From: a virus
Length of the DNA: 20,320 nt
Virus record (IMG/VR): IMGVR_UViG_3300009170_000037
Coordinates: 1 to 20,320 of that record
Strand: one strand, 5' to 3'
A program made the translations under genes and the position numbers. This document shows positions 7,016-15,730 of this stretch, in pieces. Under the pieces are notes generated by a model that saw nothing but the letters and a program-made list of their open reading frames with translations, searched no databases and was not told where the DNA came from. Every line of letters begins with the position of its first letter. Position 1 is the first letter of the stretch.

Positions 7016-8081
7016 AAATATCTCTAATATCTTCTTTCATCTCTGATTCGATCACTACTTCGAAATCTCCTCCACCGAGTATTTTTAACCACTCATCTGA
7101 ATGTTCTTTTTTGTATTTATCTAAAGCTTTTTTATCATCCTGAATAAAACCGTGAGGAGTCATAATGATATTACCTTTAGTATCTACTCCTGAGATGTGA
7201 TTCTTTTCTACGTGGACTTTAGTACGTTTAGCAAACGTTACATCCTTACCTCCTTTAATCGCTTTGATCTTAGAAGTGCCTTGGTTTGTAATATTACCAA
7301 AAGTAATAATTATCGTAGCATCAAACCACATCGTATCACCGCCCTTATTCTTCATCCTTGGCTGCTCCATCGGCATATTAGGTTTTGCAACCCACACCTT
7401 ATTAATAGCAACTAAAGTATTAGTATAAGGTGAATTAGATTTTCTAGATAATAGAATACGCTGATTGATAAAGTTACCGAATTGAACCGACATTGCACCT
7501 GCATTCCACTCATTATTATTAGATGATTTCTCTACTGACATCTTACAAGGTACTGAACCTATTGAATCCCAGAAGAAGCATAAATCATAAGGTAAGTTAC
7601 CTTTTTTCTGCTCATCTAATAAATCATTAATAAATGCTGCAACATCTTCAATAGTAGTCATGCTGCTTCTATCAGTATAAATGAAGAATCCTTTATAATC
7701 GGTTACTTCACCTGTTGATTCGTCAACAACATCTTCTACTTCAAGTCCCATCATCTTAGCATGTTCCCAAGACCATTTCATCTCAGTAATAATGAATACT
7801 GGTAGGATGCCCATTTTCTGAGCATTTACTGCTGCTTCTAATAAAGCAGTAGTTTTACCAGTATCTGAGTGACCTCTTAGTAAGGTAATATGCCCCTGAG
7901 GAATACCTGGAACTGATACAGCTTCTCTAAAAGCGTTGGATAAAGGTATCCAAGCTTGTTCTTTAAATTTAACACTTGCACCTCCTAGGTTTTTACCTTT
8001 TTTAAATTTATCTAAATCATGCTTACCGTTTATCGCACTCGATACACTAGCATTCAAAGATTCGCTTTTTAATTTTGCCAT
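6996..8081 (-). CDS. uvsX: UvsX-like RecA family recombinase
   Basis: UvsX forms filaments on single-stranded DNA and carries out strand exchange for recombination-dependent replication and repair. This 361-residue protein contains Walker A GHSDTGKT (70-77), an acidic residue E100 in FIITEMKWSWEHAKMMG, Walker B DLCFFWDSIGSVP (166-178), the Q200-FGNFINQR segment that resembles the RecA L2/sensor area, and a C-terminal acidic tail. T4 UvsX has 391 residues. It follows the gp32-like gene after an 8-base gap and overlaps the rnh start by 20 bases, so the three are probably co-expressed. The WSWEH segment and overall layout fit UvsX rather than bacterial RecA. Confidence 0.88.
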   Translation of the reverse strand: MAKLKSESLNASVSSAINGKHDLDKFKKGKNLGGASVKFKEQAWIPLSNAFREAVSVPGIPQGHITLLRGHSDTGKTTALLEAAVNAQKMGILPVFIITEMKWSWEHAKMMGLEVEDVVDESTGEVTDYKGFFIYTDRSSMTTIEDVAAFINDLLDEQKKGNLPYDLCFFWDSIGSVPCKMSVEKSSNNNEWNAGAMSVQFGNFINQRILLSRKSNSPYTNTLVAINKVWVAKPNMPMEQPRMKNKGGDTMWFDATIIITFGNITNQGTSKIKAIKGGKDVTFAKRTKVHVEKNHISGVDTKGNIIMTPHGFIQDDKKALDKYKKEHSDEWLKILGGGDFEVVIESEMKEDIRDIFDNSDE

Positions 8082-8089
8082 ATTTACAA

Positions 8090-8947
8090 TTAGTTATTTT
8101 CCCATGGTAGATCTGAAGGCTCATCTCCTTCAGCATTATCTGAAACGTCATTGAATAATTTATCAAATTCATCATCAACGTTTTTCTTTGCAGCAATCGA
8201 ATATTTACCTGCTCCTGCACTAACTACTTCAGGAGTAGATTCTTTTACTGGTGCTGGAGCTTGTGGAGTTTCTCCTGCTTCCTCACTTGGGTTTAACCAT
8301 TGTAATAAAGCCTCTTTCATCTCGTCGTAAGTATACTTTTTGAAGATAGCTAAAGGCTCTGGTTGTTTTTCTAACCATTCTTGAACTTCTTGTGCGTTAC
8401 TAGATAAAGGAGTAATCTTAGTACGAACGCGAACTGAGGTTTTGTTATATGCACGACCTGATTGATCTGGACCAACAGTATCGATAGTTAAATCACGACC
8501 TTCAACTGGATCAGTAAAATCACCTACATCTTCGTCTTCTAAGATCGCTAATAACTCCATATATACCTCCTTTCCGAACTCCCATAAACGCACTCCTTTT
8601 TCTTCTTCACCTCTTACTACTACAGGTGCGAAGACGCGCATCTTAGGTTGCAGTTTTTTAGCTAACTGCCAGTTTTCCTTATCATTAGTTTTGCTAATTT
8701 GAGTAGCAAATTCTACGATAGGATCTTTCTCTTCAAAATTAACTAAAGAGATCATAGTACGGCTGCCTACTCCGTAGTGGAAAAAGATTTCCTTGAAAGG
8801 CCATTGTTTGTTGTAAGCAGAAGGAACCATTCGTACTGAATGCTTACCAATTGCTGGTTTCCAGATAATTTCAGAAAGTTTATTTCCGCTACCACCTGGT
8901 TTTTGCTGCAATGCAGCGAGCTTGTTTTTGATTAAGTTTAAATCCAT
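8090..8947 (-). CDS. Single-stranded DNA-binding protein, T4 gp32-like
   Basis: A gp32-type protein coats single-stranded DNA and organises the replication and recombination complexes. In 285 residues it shows a basic N-terminal cooperativity region (LNLIKNKLAALQQK), an OB-fold core beginning at KHSVRMVPS and including PFKEIFFHYGVG, FAPVVVRGEE and LLAILEDEDVGDFTDP, and an acidic C-terminal tail (DEFDKLFNDVSDNAEGDEP) that recruits partner proteins. T4 gp32 has 301 residues and a zinc site of three Cys and one His; this protein contains no cysteine at all. The equivalent segment is DPIVEFATQISKTNDKENW. It is preceded by a promoter-like motif and followed by uvsX, consistent with strong expression at the head of a transcription unit. 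Confidence 0.88.
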   Translation of the reverse strand: MDLNLIKNKLAALQQKPGGSGNKLSEIIWKPAIGKHSVRMVPSAYNKQWPFKEIFFHYGVGSRTMISLVNFEEKDPIVEFATQISKTNDKENWQLAKKLQPKMRVFAPVVVRGEEEKGVRLWEFGKEVYMELLAILEDEDVGDFTDPVEGRDLTIDTVGPDQSGRAYNKTSVRVRTKITPLSSNAQEVQEWLEKQPEPLAIFKKYTYDEMKEALLQWLNPSEEAGETPQAPAPVKESTPEVVSAGAGKYSIAAKKNVDDEFDKLFNDVSDNAEGDEPSDLPWENN

Positions 8948-8974
8948 TTTCGTAACTTTTAATTAATACTAATG

Positions 8975-9011
8975 CCATAATATAGTAAAAAATACTATAG
9001 GTTCCAACTTT
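8975..9011 (-). promoter_or_regulatory. Promoter-like motif, copy 2
   Basis: On the minus strand this 37-base stretch runs from AAAGTTGG through TATTTTTTACTATATT to ATGG, ending 27 bases before the gp32 start. It matches the copy at 2181-2217 at 29 of 37 positions without gaps, including 16 consecutive bases (8979-8994). The core also forms a perfect 7-base inverted repeat, TATAGTA and TACTATA, around five T residues (8981-8999). Position before a highly expressed replication gene fits a phage promoter, perhaps an early or middle class. The inverted repeat could instead be a leader hairpin. Confidence 0.5.
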
Positions 9012-9025
9012 TTTTGAAAAAAGTT
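9006..9025 (-). terminator. AT-only inverted repeat, weak terminator candidate
   Basis: On the minus strand AACTTTTTT is followed two bases later by its reverse complement AAAAAAGTT, directly at the stop codon of the 140-residue gene. It has almost no G or C in the stem and a very small loop, so it would be a weak terminator in either direction. Its right arm overlaps the upstream end of the promoter-like motif before the gp32 gene, which may mean it is part of the regulatory site instead. Confidence 0.3.
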
Positions 9026-9446
9026 AAGCTGAGATGATTCTGTTGATCTTGGTTTGGAGTTTTCTTAGATCAGATCCTTGAGTTAATAGAATAGTATTTT
9101 TGAAGTCATTCCATTCTATTTTATAATTCGGATCAACAACACCTTCATTTAATTCTTTGATTAAAAGATTTAAAGCGTTTATAGTATAAAGGGTGTTGCT
9201 TTCTTTTTTACGATGTAATAATATCGTATTAGGAATAATTTTTGAATTAGAGTTATTCGGGTCGATATTATAAGTACACATTAGCTCGTCACTATCCTTA
9301 GCCTCTAAAATAAAAATTTTATTATATAGAATAGAATAATGTGATTTAATAGTATTTAGAGTATCTTCTAGACCTTCTTCTGAAGTAAAAGTACAGAATA
9401 ACTTATTCATTATATCTTGTAACGTATAGTTGTTGTTATTTATCAT
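9024..9446 (-). CDS. Hypothetical protein, 140 residues, coupled to the PolA-like gene
   Basis: I do not recognise a family. The protein is mixed alpha/beta in appearance, has no membrane segment or signal peptide, contains two cysteines (C18 and C57) and ends with a basic helix LRKLQTKINRIISA. Its ATG overlaps the TGA of the polymerase gene by four bases (ATGA), so translation is probably coupled and the two proteins may be made in similar amounts. That position makes a polymerase accessory role worth considering, but nothing in the sequence shows it. It ends in TAA next to an AT-only inverted repeat. Confidence 0.75.
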   Translation of the reverse strand: MINNNNYTLQDIMNKLFCTFTSEEGLEDTLNTIKSHYSILYNKIFILEAKDSDELMCTYNIDPNNSNSKIIPNTILLHRKKESNTLYTINALNLLIKELNEGVVDPNYKIEWNDFKNTILLTQGSDLRKLQTKINRIISA

Positions 9447-10768
9447 AAATAGTTCGTTTTCACTAAAGACTCGTAATTCTTACCGTATTTAATTTTTGCT
9501 GTTAGATTATGTTTATTAATAATTTCTTTAACTCCTACCAAAACATCTTTTTTATCTTCTACTGAGAAGTCGATTAAGAATGAGTCATATACGATTAAAG
9601 ATATAAAGCTTTTTTTATTTTCTAATAATTTATTAAGTTCTTTTAATATAATAATATTACTTTTAGTTTCCAAATTTTGTATAGCATAATTGAATAATTT
9701 TTGCGGATAAAAGTTCTCCATTTTATCCTTATGCAATATTCTTCCGGTAGGTAATTTTATATATCCTTCAGTATTATATTTATCCCACATTAATTTAATA
9801 AATCCCTTAATCTTCTGAAAGAACTCTATGCTTTCATATTCTTTATCAATTCCTCCGTATATCTGCTTAAATGTAATTGCTTTAGATTGCTGATATTCTT
9901 CTTCTGATATTTCTTCTTTATTAAAATAATATCTTCCTAAAATATTATGAATAGAATCGTTATTATCTAATTTAAATCCTATTAAGTTAGCAATTAATCT
10001 TAAGTGATATCCATCAAAGTCAAATTCAATAAACATATCGTTTAATGGATAAAAACTTTCTCTACATCCATTATCCTTATTTAACGCCAGAAAATTAATG
10101 TTATTAAATTTATTAGTAGGTCTTCCAGTAAGATTATATAAATTATAGTAGGTGTATATTAGATTATCCTGAATAGAATAAGGTCTCCAATTAGGTTCGA
10201 AATGCTTATCTAATACTTTTTGATCTACTAATAATCCTTTTTCTTCTACTTTTTTATATTCAGATACTAAATCATCTAATAAAGTATTTTCGTTTTCTTT
10301 TCCAATATAATCTTTTACCAAATCATACAAGCATTCACATTTTTCATAATGCTTAGATATAGGAATAATTTTATTAAGATTTGAATCTGGATAATATTTT
10401 CTATAGTAATCTCTATGAACTAGAGTATCGCATTCTAGATCAATTAATTTATTTTCCTGATCAAGAATAGTAAAATTTATATCAATAAGATTATTTGAAG
10501 GAATAAAGTAAGAATGAAATTTTTTATCTAAACAATATAATTTATTATGCTTTGATAAAAATTCTATAACGTCTTCTTTTTCCAGAGAAAACGCTTCACT
10601 ATGGTCAATGGGTAAAATATAACCTTTATCGCTATTCTTATAATATAATAAGCATATATCATTAATAGCAGGATGAAAATTACTATTGCCAGATATAAGT
10701 TGGATAAAAGATTTTTCATCTGTATGAAGTTGTAATAATTGCTCTCTTGTCTCTACTATGTAAAACAT
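9443..10768 (-). CDS. Divergent family A DNA polymerase with degenerate exonuclease domain
   Basis: The 441 residues follow the Pol I palm and fingers order. TGRPTNKFNNINFLAL (214-229) matches the TGRLSSxxPNLQNIP strand. Motif A is EFDFDGYHLRLIA (248-260), with D250 at the catalytic Asp. Motif B is YQQSKAITFKQIYGG (292-306), keeping K296, F300 and Y304. Then come GYIKLPTGRILH (335-346), YAIQNLETKSN (361-371, cf. MQGTAAD) and motif C LIVYDSFLIDF (391-401) with D395. Departures from Pol I: the Arg of motif B is Y292, the Glu of motif A is H255, and HDE is YDS. The N-terminal 100 residues look like a decayed 3'-5' exonuclease: the DxE position reads SFIQLISGN (20-28) and motif II reads LDKKFHSYF. 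The thumb region (about 150-210) is short. Synthesis activity is plausible, proofreading is not. Whether it is the main replicase or an accessory polymerase cannot be decided here. Confidence 0.8.
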   Translation of the reverse strand: MFYIVETREQLLQLHTDEKSFIQLISGNSNFHPAINDICLLYYKNSDKGYILPIDHSEAFSLEKEDVIEFLSKHNKLYCLDKKFHSYFIPSNNLIDINFTILDQENKLIDLECDTLVHRDYYRKYYPDSNLNKIIPISKHYEKCECLYDLVKDYIGKENENTLLDDLVSEYKKVEEKGLLVDQKVLDKHFEPNWRPYSIQDNLIYTYYNLYNLTGRPTNKFNNINFLALNKDNGCRESFYPLNDMFIEFDFDGYHLRLIANLIGFKLDNNDSIHNILGRYYFNKEEISEEEYQQSKAITFKQIYGGIDKEYESIEFFQKIKGFIKLMWDKYNTEGYIKLPTGRILHKDKMENFYPQKLFNYAIQNLETKSNIIILKELNKLLENKKSFISLIVYDSFLIDFSVEDKKDVLVGVKEIINKHNLTAKIKYGKNYESLVKTNYL

Positions 10769-10812
10769 ATAACCTTAATTTGTTTATAAGATAGGAAATT
10801 ACTTTCATAAAA

Positions 10813-11460
10813 TCAACTTTGAGTTGGTCTAGCGTATTTATCGTATTTATCTCCTATATATTCAATTAGTCCTCTAAAGTTTTTATCTTTTTCTTCTACT
10901 AATCTTTTATTTGTATCTATAATTCCGGCAACTTTATATTGTCTATTCTCTCTAGTATCCCTTAAAGGACCAGTTAATTGCCAAAATAAATCTGTTACTT
11001 GATAAGTAATATAATCATATTCACTATCTTCTCTTAATAATGAATCATAAGTTTCTTTATTTATTTCTATTACAAATCCAATTTCATTTCTTTTTTTAGC
11101 AAAATATCTCATTATAAATCCTCTCTGATAATCCTGATCTGTAGGCTTTGGGTAGAAAAGAATTGGTGTAAGAAAAGTTTGTGTATTTTGGATGTTAGGA
11201 TTATTAAGGTATTGTTTAGTAAAATCATTTAAAGCTAGTCCTCCACCGTTATTTATTAAGGTAGGAAATTCTTCTGAAGATATTGTAGATTTTGGAGTAA
11301 GTTCTTTAGATGAACCTTCAATTGGGTTCTTACCTGCATAAACTTTTCCGTTATATGTCATATAATAAGCTCCTGTATATGATTTACCATTAACAAAATA
11401 CTCATTACCCTTAGTATAAAGATTAGTAGTTATTCTATTTTTAGGAAAATACTTTATCAT
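10813..11460 (-). CDS. Probable virion structural protein, baseplate-associated
   Basis: This 215-residue protein begins MIKYFPKNRITTNLYTKGNE, followed by FVNGKSYTGAYYMTYNGKVYAGKNPIEG (22-49). I associate this N-terminal pattern with structural or baseplate-region proteins of marine and Bacteroidota T4-like phages, though I cannot name a T4 counterpart. There is no signal peptide or membrane segment. Its ATG lies two bases after the stop of the hub gene (TAA, TT, ATG), so it is the last gene of the tail cluster. A 44-base gap then separates it from the polymerase gene, marking the border of the structural and replication modules. It ends in TGA. Confidence 0.6.
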   Translation of the reverse strand: MIKYFPKNRITTNLYTKGNEYFVNGKSYTGAYYMTYNGKVYAGKNPIEGSSKELTPKSTISSEEFPTLINNGGGLALNDFTKQYLNNPNIQNTQTFLTPILFYPKPTDQDYQRGFIMRYFAKKRNEIGFVIEINKETYDSLLREDSEYDYITYQVTDLFWQLTGPLRDTRENRQYKVAGIIDTNKRLVEEKDKNFRGLIEYIGDKYDKYARPTQS

Positions 11461-11462
11461 AA

Positions 11463-14400
11463 TTATGCATTAAATTTTAAACCAGCTGGTAATTTAATAT
11501 TGAATTTTTTAGCACAATAGGTTCTAAAATCTCCTTTAGTTAATGGTTGACCAGGTGTTTTACCTGCTGCTATTGCAATACCGGCATTCTGTTTTGATAT
11601 TTTTTCTGCAGATACTTTACTTGTTCGAGCTATAGCACTATCAGATAATCCTGCAAATGCAGGGAAGAATACTAATAAATACAATCCAAAGAATGATCCT
11701 CTTTCTTGTTGTGTTAGCTTTCTAACAGGTGCATTTGAAAAATATTCATCAGCCATTTCTAATTGCTGTAATGGAGATAGTCTTAGTATTTGCTCTAAAC
11801 TAGTTACACCATAGCTTCTAGTTGTTCTATAATTTAATACTCCGGAAGCTATAGTCCACTGCATTATTCCGGCAGCAATTAATCTTCCTTCTTGTCTATT
11901 AGCTGCTGTAGTTGATATGCCAGATTCAGCATGGAAGCATTTTAGTACATCTTCTGGTTTAAATCCATACTTTGCAGCTAATCTACCTACTCTATTTAAA
12001 AATTCTTGATTTTTTAATAAAGTATTAGCTCCAATCGGTACTGGTGGACCTGAAGGAACTTCACTATAACTTCCTCTTGGAGGAGCACCGCCTGCACCAA
12101 CACTTGTCTCTCCAAATTCACTACTTGTTACATTTACTGGATTAAGTAGGTTGATCATTTGACCTCTAATACTAGTTGTCCATTGATTATTATCTATAGA
12201 ATGATTTAATCCAGCAATCGCAAAACCTACTCTAGTGTTTCCTTGCTCGTCTAGATACTGTTTAGGCAATACATCGTTAGGAATAGTAAATCCTTCTAAT
12301 AATGAAAGTCCGCTAATTCCATCTAAACTTAAATTAACACTAATAGGTAATACTGCTCTAGATTTAGTAGAATTTCTACTTGCTTTTAATTTATTAGCAG
12401 CAGTAGAATAATAATTTTTAGCTATATCTACATTAGCTTTATTATAATTTTGTTTATTATATATTGTTATTAGGTGATCATTAAATATTTCAGCTGAGCT
12501 TTCATCTGCAGTAGATTTTTCTGTCTTTTTATCAGGATTTGCAGATTCTTCTTTAGCTGGCATTATCCTGTCGATTAATTTTACATTTAAATTACCAAAT
12601 GCTGAAGAATCAGTATTTAATGCCCCAAAATTACCTGCCTGAGCACCTATGGCTATTTGACGGCTCATTGCAGTGCTTACCTCGGTTTTAATATTTAAAG
12701 ATCTTATAATAGAAGTTCTACCAAATACTGGAAGTCCTATAGGTAATAACGCACCTGATGAGTCTTCTAAAGGATTTTTAGGATCAGGTTTACCGTTTAT
12801 CAATGTTTGATCTAATGGTGGAGCTATTACTTGATCATCATAAATTCTAACAGTATTGCCGTCATCATAATAACCTACTCTAAATTTATTAATATTTCCT
12901 AAAGATTTATTAATATCTTCCATTAATATTTCTAAGAATGATCTTAAATAAACATCAGAATTAGGATTACTACTAGCTTGAGACTGTAATAAATTTATAA
13001 CATAATCAATGTTTACTCCTAAGTTCATTAACTTAGCTCTAGATTCTTTAACTCCAGATCCTTCATTAAAGTCTGTTTTAATAAATCTAGAAACGTTATC
13101 TAAGCTTACTTGAAATTTATTTGCATCACCTAATTTAATATTAGGGAATAACGCATCATATCCTTCTTGACTAATATTTACTTGAACCAAACAAACTCCT
13201 GGGTCAACAGAGAAATGATATTTAGTAGTTAAACAGAAGTTAGTTTCTGGATTAAAATCTAGATATACTATTGGTTTTTTAACTTGTTTAGCAGTTGTAT
13301 TTTCAGTTCCTGACGGATTATCTTGAGTATCTGTTTCGTATAATAAACTAGAATTGTTAATATAATATAATAATAGTCCTAGTTTAATATAGGTAAACTT
13401 TGAAGTAGTTCCTTGACCATCAATATCAATAATGCCAGAAATATAAGCTGTAAATAATTTATCAAAGTTTACATCAGGAACTTTATTTGTAAATTCTATT
13501 TCTCCAGATAATAATTCACTATTAAAACCTTTTCTAATATATGCTCCTAAAACATCTTCTTTTGATAATAATGTTAATTCTTTAGATGTTTGAGGTAAAA
13601 TATTTCCTGCAGTTTTAATTCTAGTAGTATCTAATACACCATTCTTTAATTGATTTTCTATAAACTCTTTTAAGTTTACTTCACCTCCACTTGTGCTTCC
13701 TAATTCATTAGCTTTATCTCTTAATTCTATTAAGAATTTATCGATATTAGACATTACCACTTTAGGTAATGTATCTTGAGGAACATCTAATGCATTTTGT
13801 GCTGCATCAGGATCAACATTAGAAGGATTAATTATTTTTTGTAAATCAAATACATAGTTTACTGATGCAATATTAAACGGACCATATCCGCTAGCTTTTA
13901 TAGTATTAAAATTATTTGATGCTAAAGAAGTAATATCATTTTCTAATTTAGTAATACTTAAAGCGTCTCTTGCTTGTAAACTATCTTTGGAAATTTCTAA
14001 ACTTGTGTAAAGTTCTTGTATTGCTTTTTCTAATACTTGAACTCTTGCTCCTCCTCTATTTCCAGTTTGTTTATCTGTTATTTTAAAATTAGCCGATATA
14101 TTTAAAGTATTATCTTTTTGAACCGGAATAACATCAGATACAGTTACAGTAATTCCTTTAGTTTTTTCATTATCACCTACTGTCTGTCTTTTTGATGTAT
14201 CATTAAATTGAGTAGTAAGATATTTGTAATAAAATTCTCTTAAAACTGGCTGAGTAATATTTTTAGCATCTTTATCATAATTAGATAGTTCTGCTTGTGA
14301 TATTATTGTTAAATTTATATATTTTAGATCTGATCTAGGAACTGTTATTTCTACTTCTATAGATGCACAAGTTGCTGTATCTAAAGGATCTTTATTTTCT

Positions 14401-15728
14401 CCAGTAAAATATTCAAACTCTTCTTTTTCTTTAAGAGTAAATCTCTGGATAAAAGAAATTGTATCTTGATCTTTAAATTTAGTTAAAGTTGGTATAAATC
14501 CATCACCTATTTGTGCAATAAAATCTATTTGAGTAAAATCTCTATTAATATAATCTCCTGAATTATCTTTTAGTGCTAAATATTGTTTACCATTTTCTGT
14601 TACTCTAACTAAAGACAGATTAGTTCTACCAAATGCTAATTTTTGTGTATTAGGATCTATTCCTACTATTTTTTGGTTATCATCTGTTATAAAGGAATAT
14701 TGTATTAATACAGGTTTATTTGTAAAAGCATAATTCCAATTAAAAATAATTGGGTCTGACCCTATTACTATTTTTCTTCCTTCGTTTGGATATAAAATAA
14801 ATTTATTATCTTTTGTAACAAAAGGATCTTTAGGATATTGCTGAGGTGCAGGAGTAGTTCCTGCTGCTTGAACAACATTATTATTAGAAGATTGTGCGGC
14901 TGCCTGATATGCATCTCCAGGCATACTATAAGATTGATTAATTTTTAAAGAATCAATTACACTTCCTAGACCTGTTAATTTAACATTACAATCGTATCCC
15001 CCATCTGATGTTTGGTTCCATTCATAGTTAGATATTAAACCATACATTCCGTCATAGTTACCGGAAGTCTCTATTCTTTTTTCATTAATTTTTCTAACTA
15101 TTCCTTCCTTAGTTTTTAAAGTTTCATCTTTAGTATTAAAAATATCTAAAGGAAAAATTAAATTCTGTAGTTTTTTAGTTTTATTATCTATATATGAAGT
15201 ATGTCCCCATTCAATCAAGCAAGAATACCCTAATCTAAAATAAAGAGTGTCTATAATATCTAATTGCTCTCTATTCCAAACCTTAAATTTAATATTAGCT
15301 ATTCTTAAAGATCCAGCTGTTCCGGCATGCTCTATGGTAGCTGAAGTAATACCTGGCATTGGTCTGAAACCTTGCTGACTAGTTCCTCCTAATCCATATG
15401 CTGAATTATTAGTTATATTTACAGGATTTGATAATTCTATGCCGGATCTAAGATTATTTTTGGTATATATTCCTTGATCATCAGGAGTATAATAAGATGT
15501 TCCTCCCATTAATACCCAATTTCTAGCTAATTCATCACTAGATTGACCAATAGGATCTACTACGCTAACAAAAGAAGCCATTCTAATCCAGCAATTTTTA
15601 TTAGCTAGATACATAACTTGATCTTCGTTTCTATCAAACGTAGAACTTTGATATGCCCTAGTAAAAATTTGATCTTTTACATATCTTTTGAAAGGGACTC
15701 CAACTATATTGGTAATCTTTTCACTCAT
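11463..15728 (-). CDS. Baseplate hub/spike protein with C-terminal muramidase-like domain
   Basis: This 1421-residue protein is the largest in the window. The N-terminal part (about 1-270) has segments found in phage hub proteins: LYFRLGYSCLIEWGHTSYID and GNYDGMYGLISNYEWNQTSD. A region near 1126-1197 (LSLDGISGLSLLEGF ... LNHSIDNNQWTTSIRGQM) looks like the domain that closes many gp27-like hub proteins. After a G/P-rich linker (about 1205-1234) comes a transglycosylase/lysozyme-like domain (1235-1421): KCFHAESG puts the likely catalytic Glu at 1268, and AAGIMQWT (about 1285-1292) matches the GxxQ motif of soluble lytic transglycosylases. Its job would be to centre the baseplate and cut peptidoglycan at entry. 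The middle (about 270-1120) I cannot assign. It is followed within two bases by the 215-residue gene. Confidence 0.8.
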   Translation of the reverse strand: MSEKITNIVGVPFKRYVKDQIFTRAYQSSTFDRNEDQVMYLANKNCWIRMASFVSVVDPIGQSSDELARNWVLMGGTSYYTPDDQGIYTKNNLRSGIELSNPVNITNNSAYGLGGTSQQGFRPMPGITSATIEHAGTAGSLRIANIKFKVWNREQLDIIDTLYFRLGYSCLIEWGHTSYIDNKTKKLQNLIFPLDIFNTKDETLKTKEGIVRKINEKRIETSGNYDGMYGLISNYEWNQTSDGGYDCNVKLTGLGSVIDSLKINQSYSMPGDAYQAAAQSSNNNVVQAAGTTPAPQQYPKDPFVTKDNKFILYPNEGRKIVIGSDPIIFNWNYAFTNKPVLIQYSFITDDNQKIVGIDPNTQKLAFGRTNLSLVRVTENGKQYLALKDNSGDYINRDFTQIDFIAQIGDGFIPTLTKFKDQDTISFIQRFTLKEKEEFEYFTGENKDPLDTATCASIEVEITVPRSDLKYINLTIISQAELSNYDKDAKNITQPVLREFYYKYLTTQFNDTSKRQTVGDNEKTKGITVTVSDVIPVQKDNTLNISANFKITDKQTGNRGGARVQVLEKAIQELYTSLEISKDSLQARDALSITKLENDITSLASNNFNTIKASGYGPFNIASVNYVFDLQKIINPSNVDPDAAQNALDVPQDTLPKVVMSNIDKFLIELRDKANELGSTSGGEVNLKEFIENQLKNGVLDTTRIKTAGNILPQTSKELTLLSKEDVLGAYIRKGFNSELLSGEIEFTNKVPDVNFDKLFTAYISGIIDIDGQGTTSKFTYIKLGLLLYYINNSSLLYETDTQDNPSGTENTTAKQVKKPIVYLDFNPETNFCLTTKYHFSVDPGVCLVQVNISQEGYDALFPNIKLGDANKFQVSLDNVSRFIKTDFNEGSGVKESRAKLMNLGVNIDYVINLLQSQASSNPNSDVYLRSFLEILMEDINKSLGNINKFRVGYYDDGNTVRIYDDQVIAPPLDQTLINGKPDPKNPLEDSSGALLPIGLPVFGRTSIIRSLNIKTEVSTAMSRQIAIGAQAGNFGALNTDSSAFGNLNVKLIDRIMPAKEESANPDKKTEKSTADESSAEIFNDHLITIYNKQNYNKANVDIAKNYYSTAANKLKASRNSTKSRAVLPISVNLSLDGISGLSLLEGFTIPNDVLPKQYLDEQGNTRVGFAIAGLNHSIDNNQWTTSIRGQMINLLNPVNVTSSEFGETSVGAGGAPPRGSYSEVPSGPPVPIGANTLLKNQEFLNRVGRLAAKYGFKPEDVLKCFHAESGISTTAANRQEGRLIAAGIMQWTIASGVLNYRTTRSYGVTSLEQILRLSPLQQLEMADEYFSNAPVRKLTQQERGSFFGLYLLVFFPAFAGLSDSAIARTSKVSAEKISKQNAGIAIAAGKTPGQPLTKGDFRTYCAKKFNIKLPAGLKFNA

Positions 15729-15730
15729 AA

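Noticed and set aside
7197-7415. Plus-strand open frame of 72 codons
   Set aside because: It lies antisense within uvsX, whose motifs are clear in the opposite frame.
7936-8154. Plus-strand open frame of 72 codons across the uvsX/gp32 border
   Set aside because: It is antisense to both genes, and its translation shows no domain.
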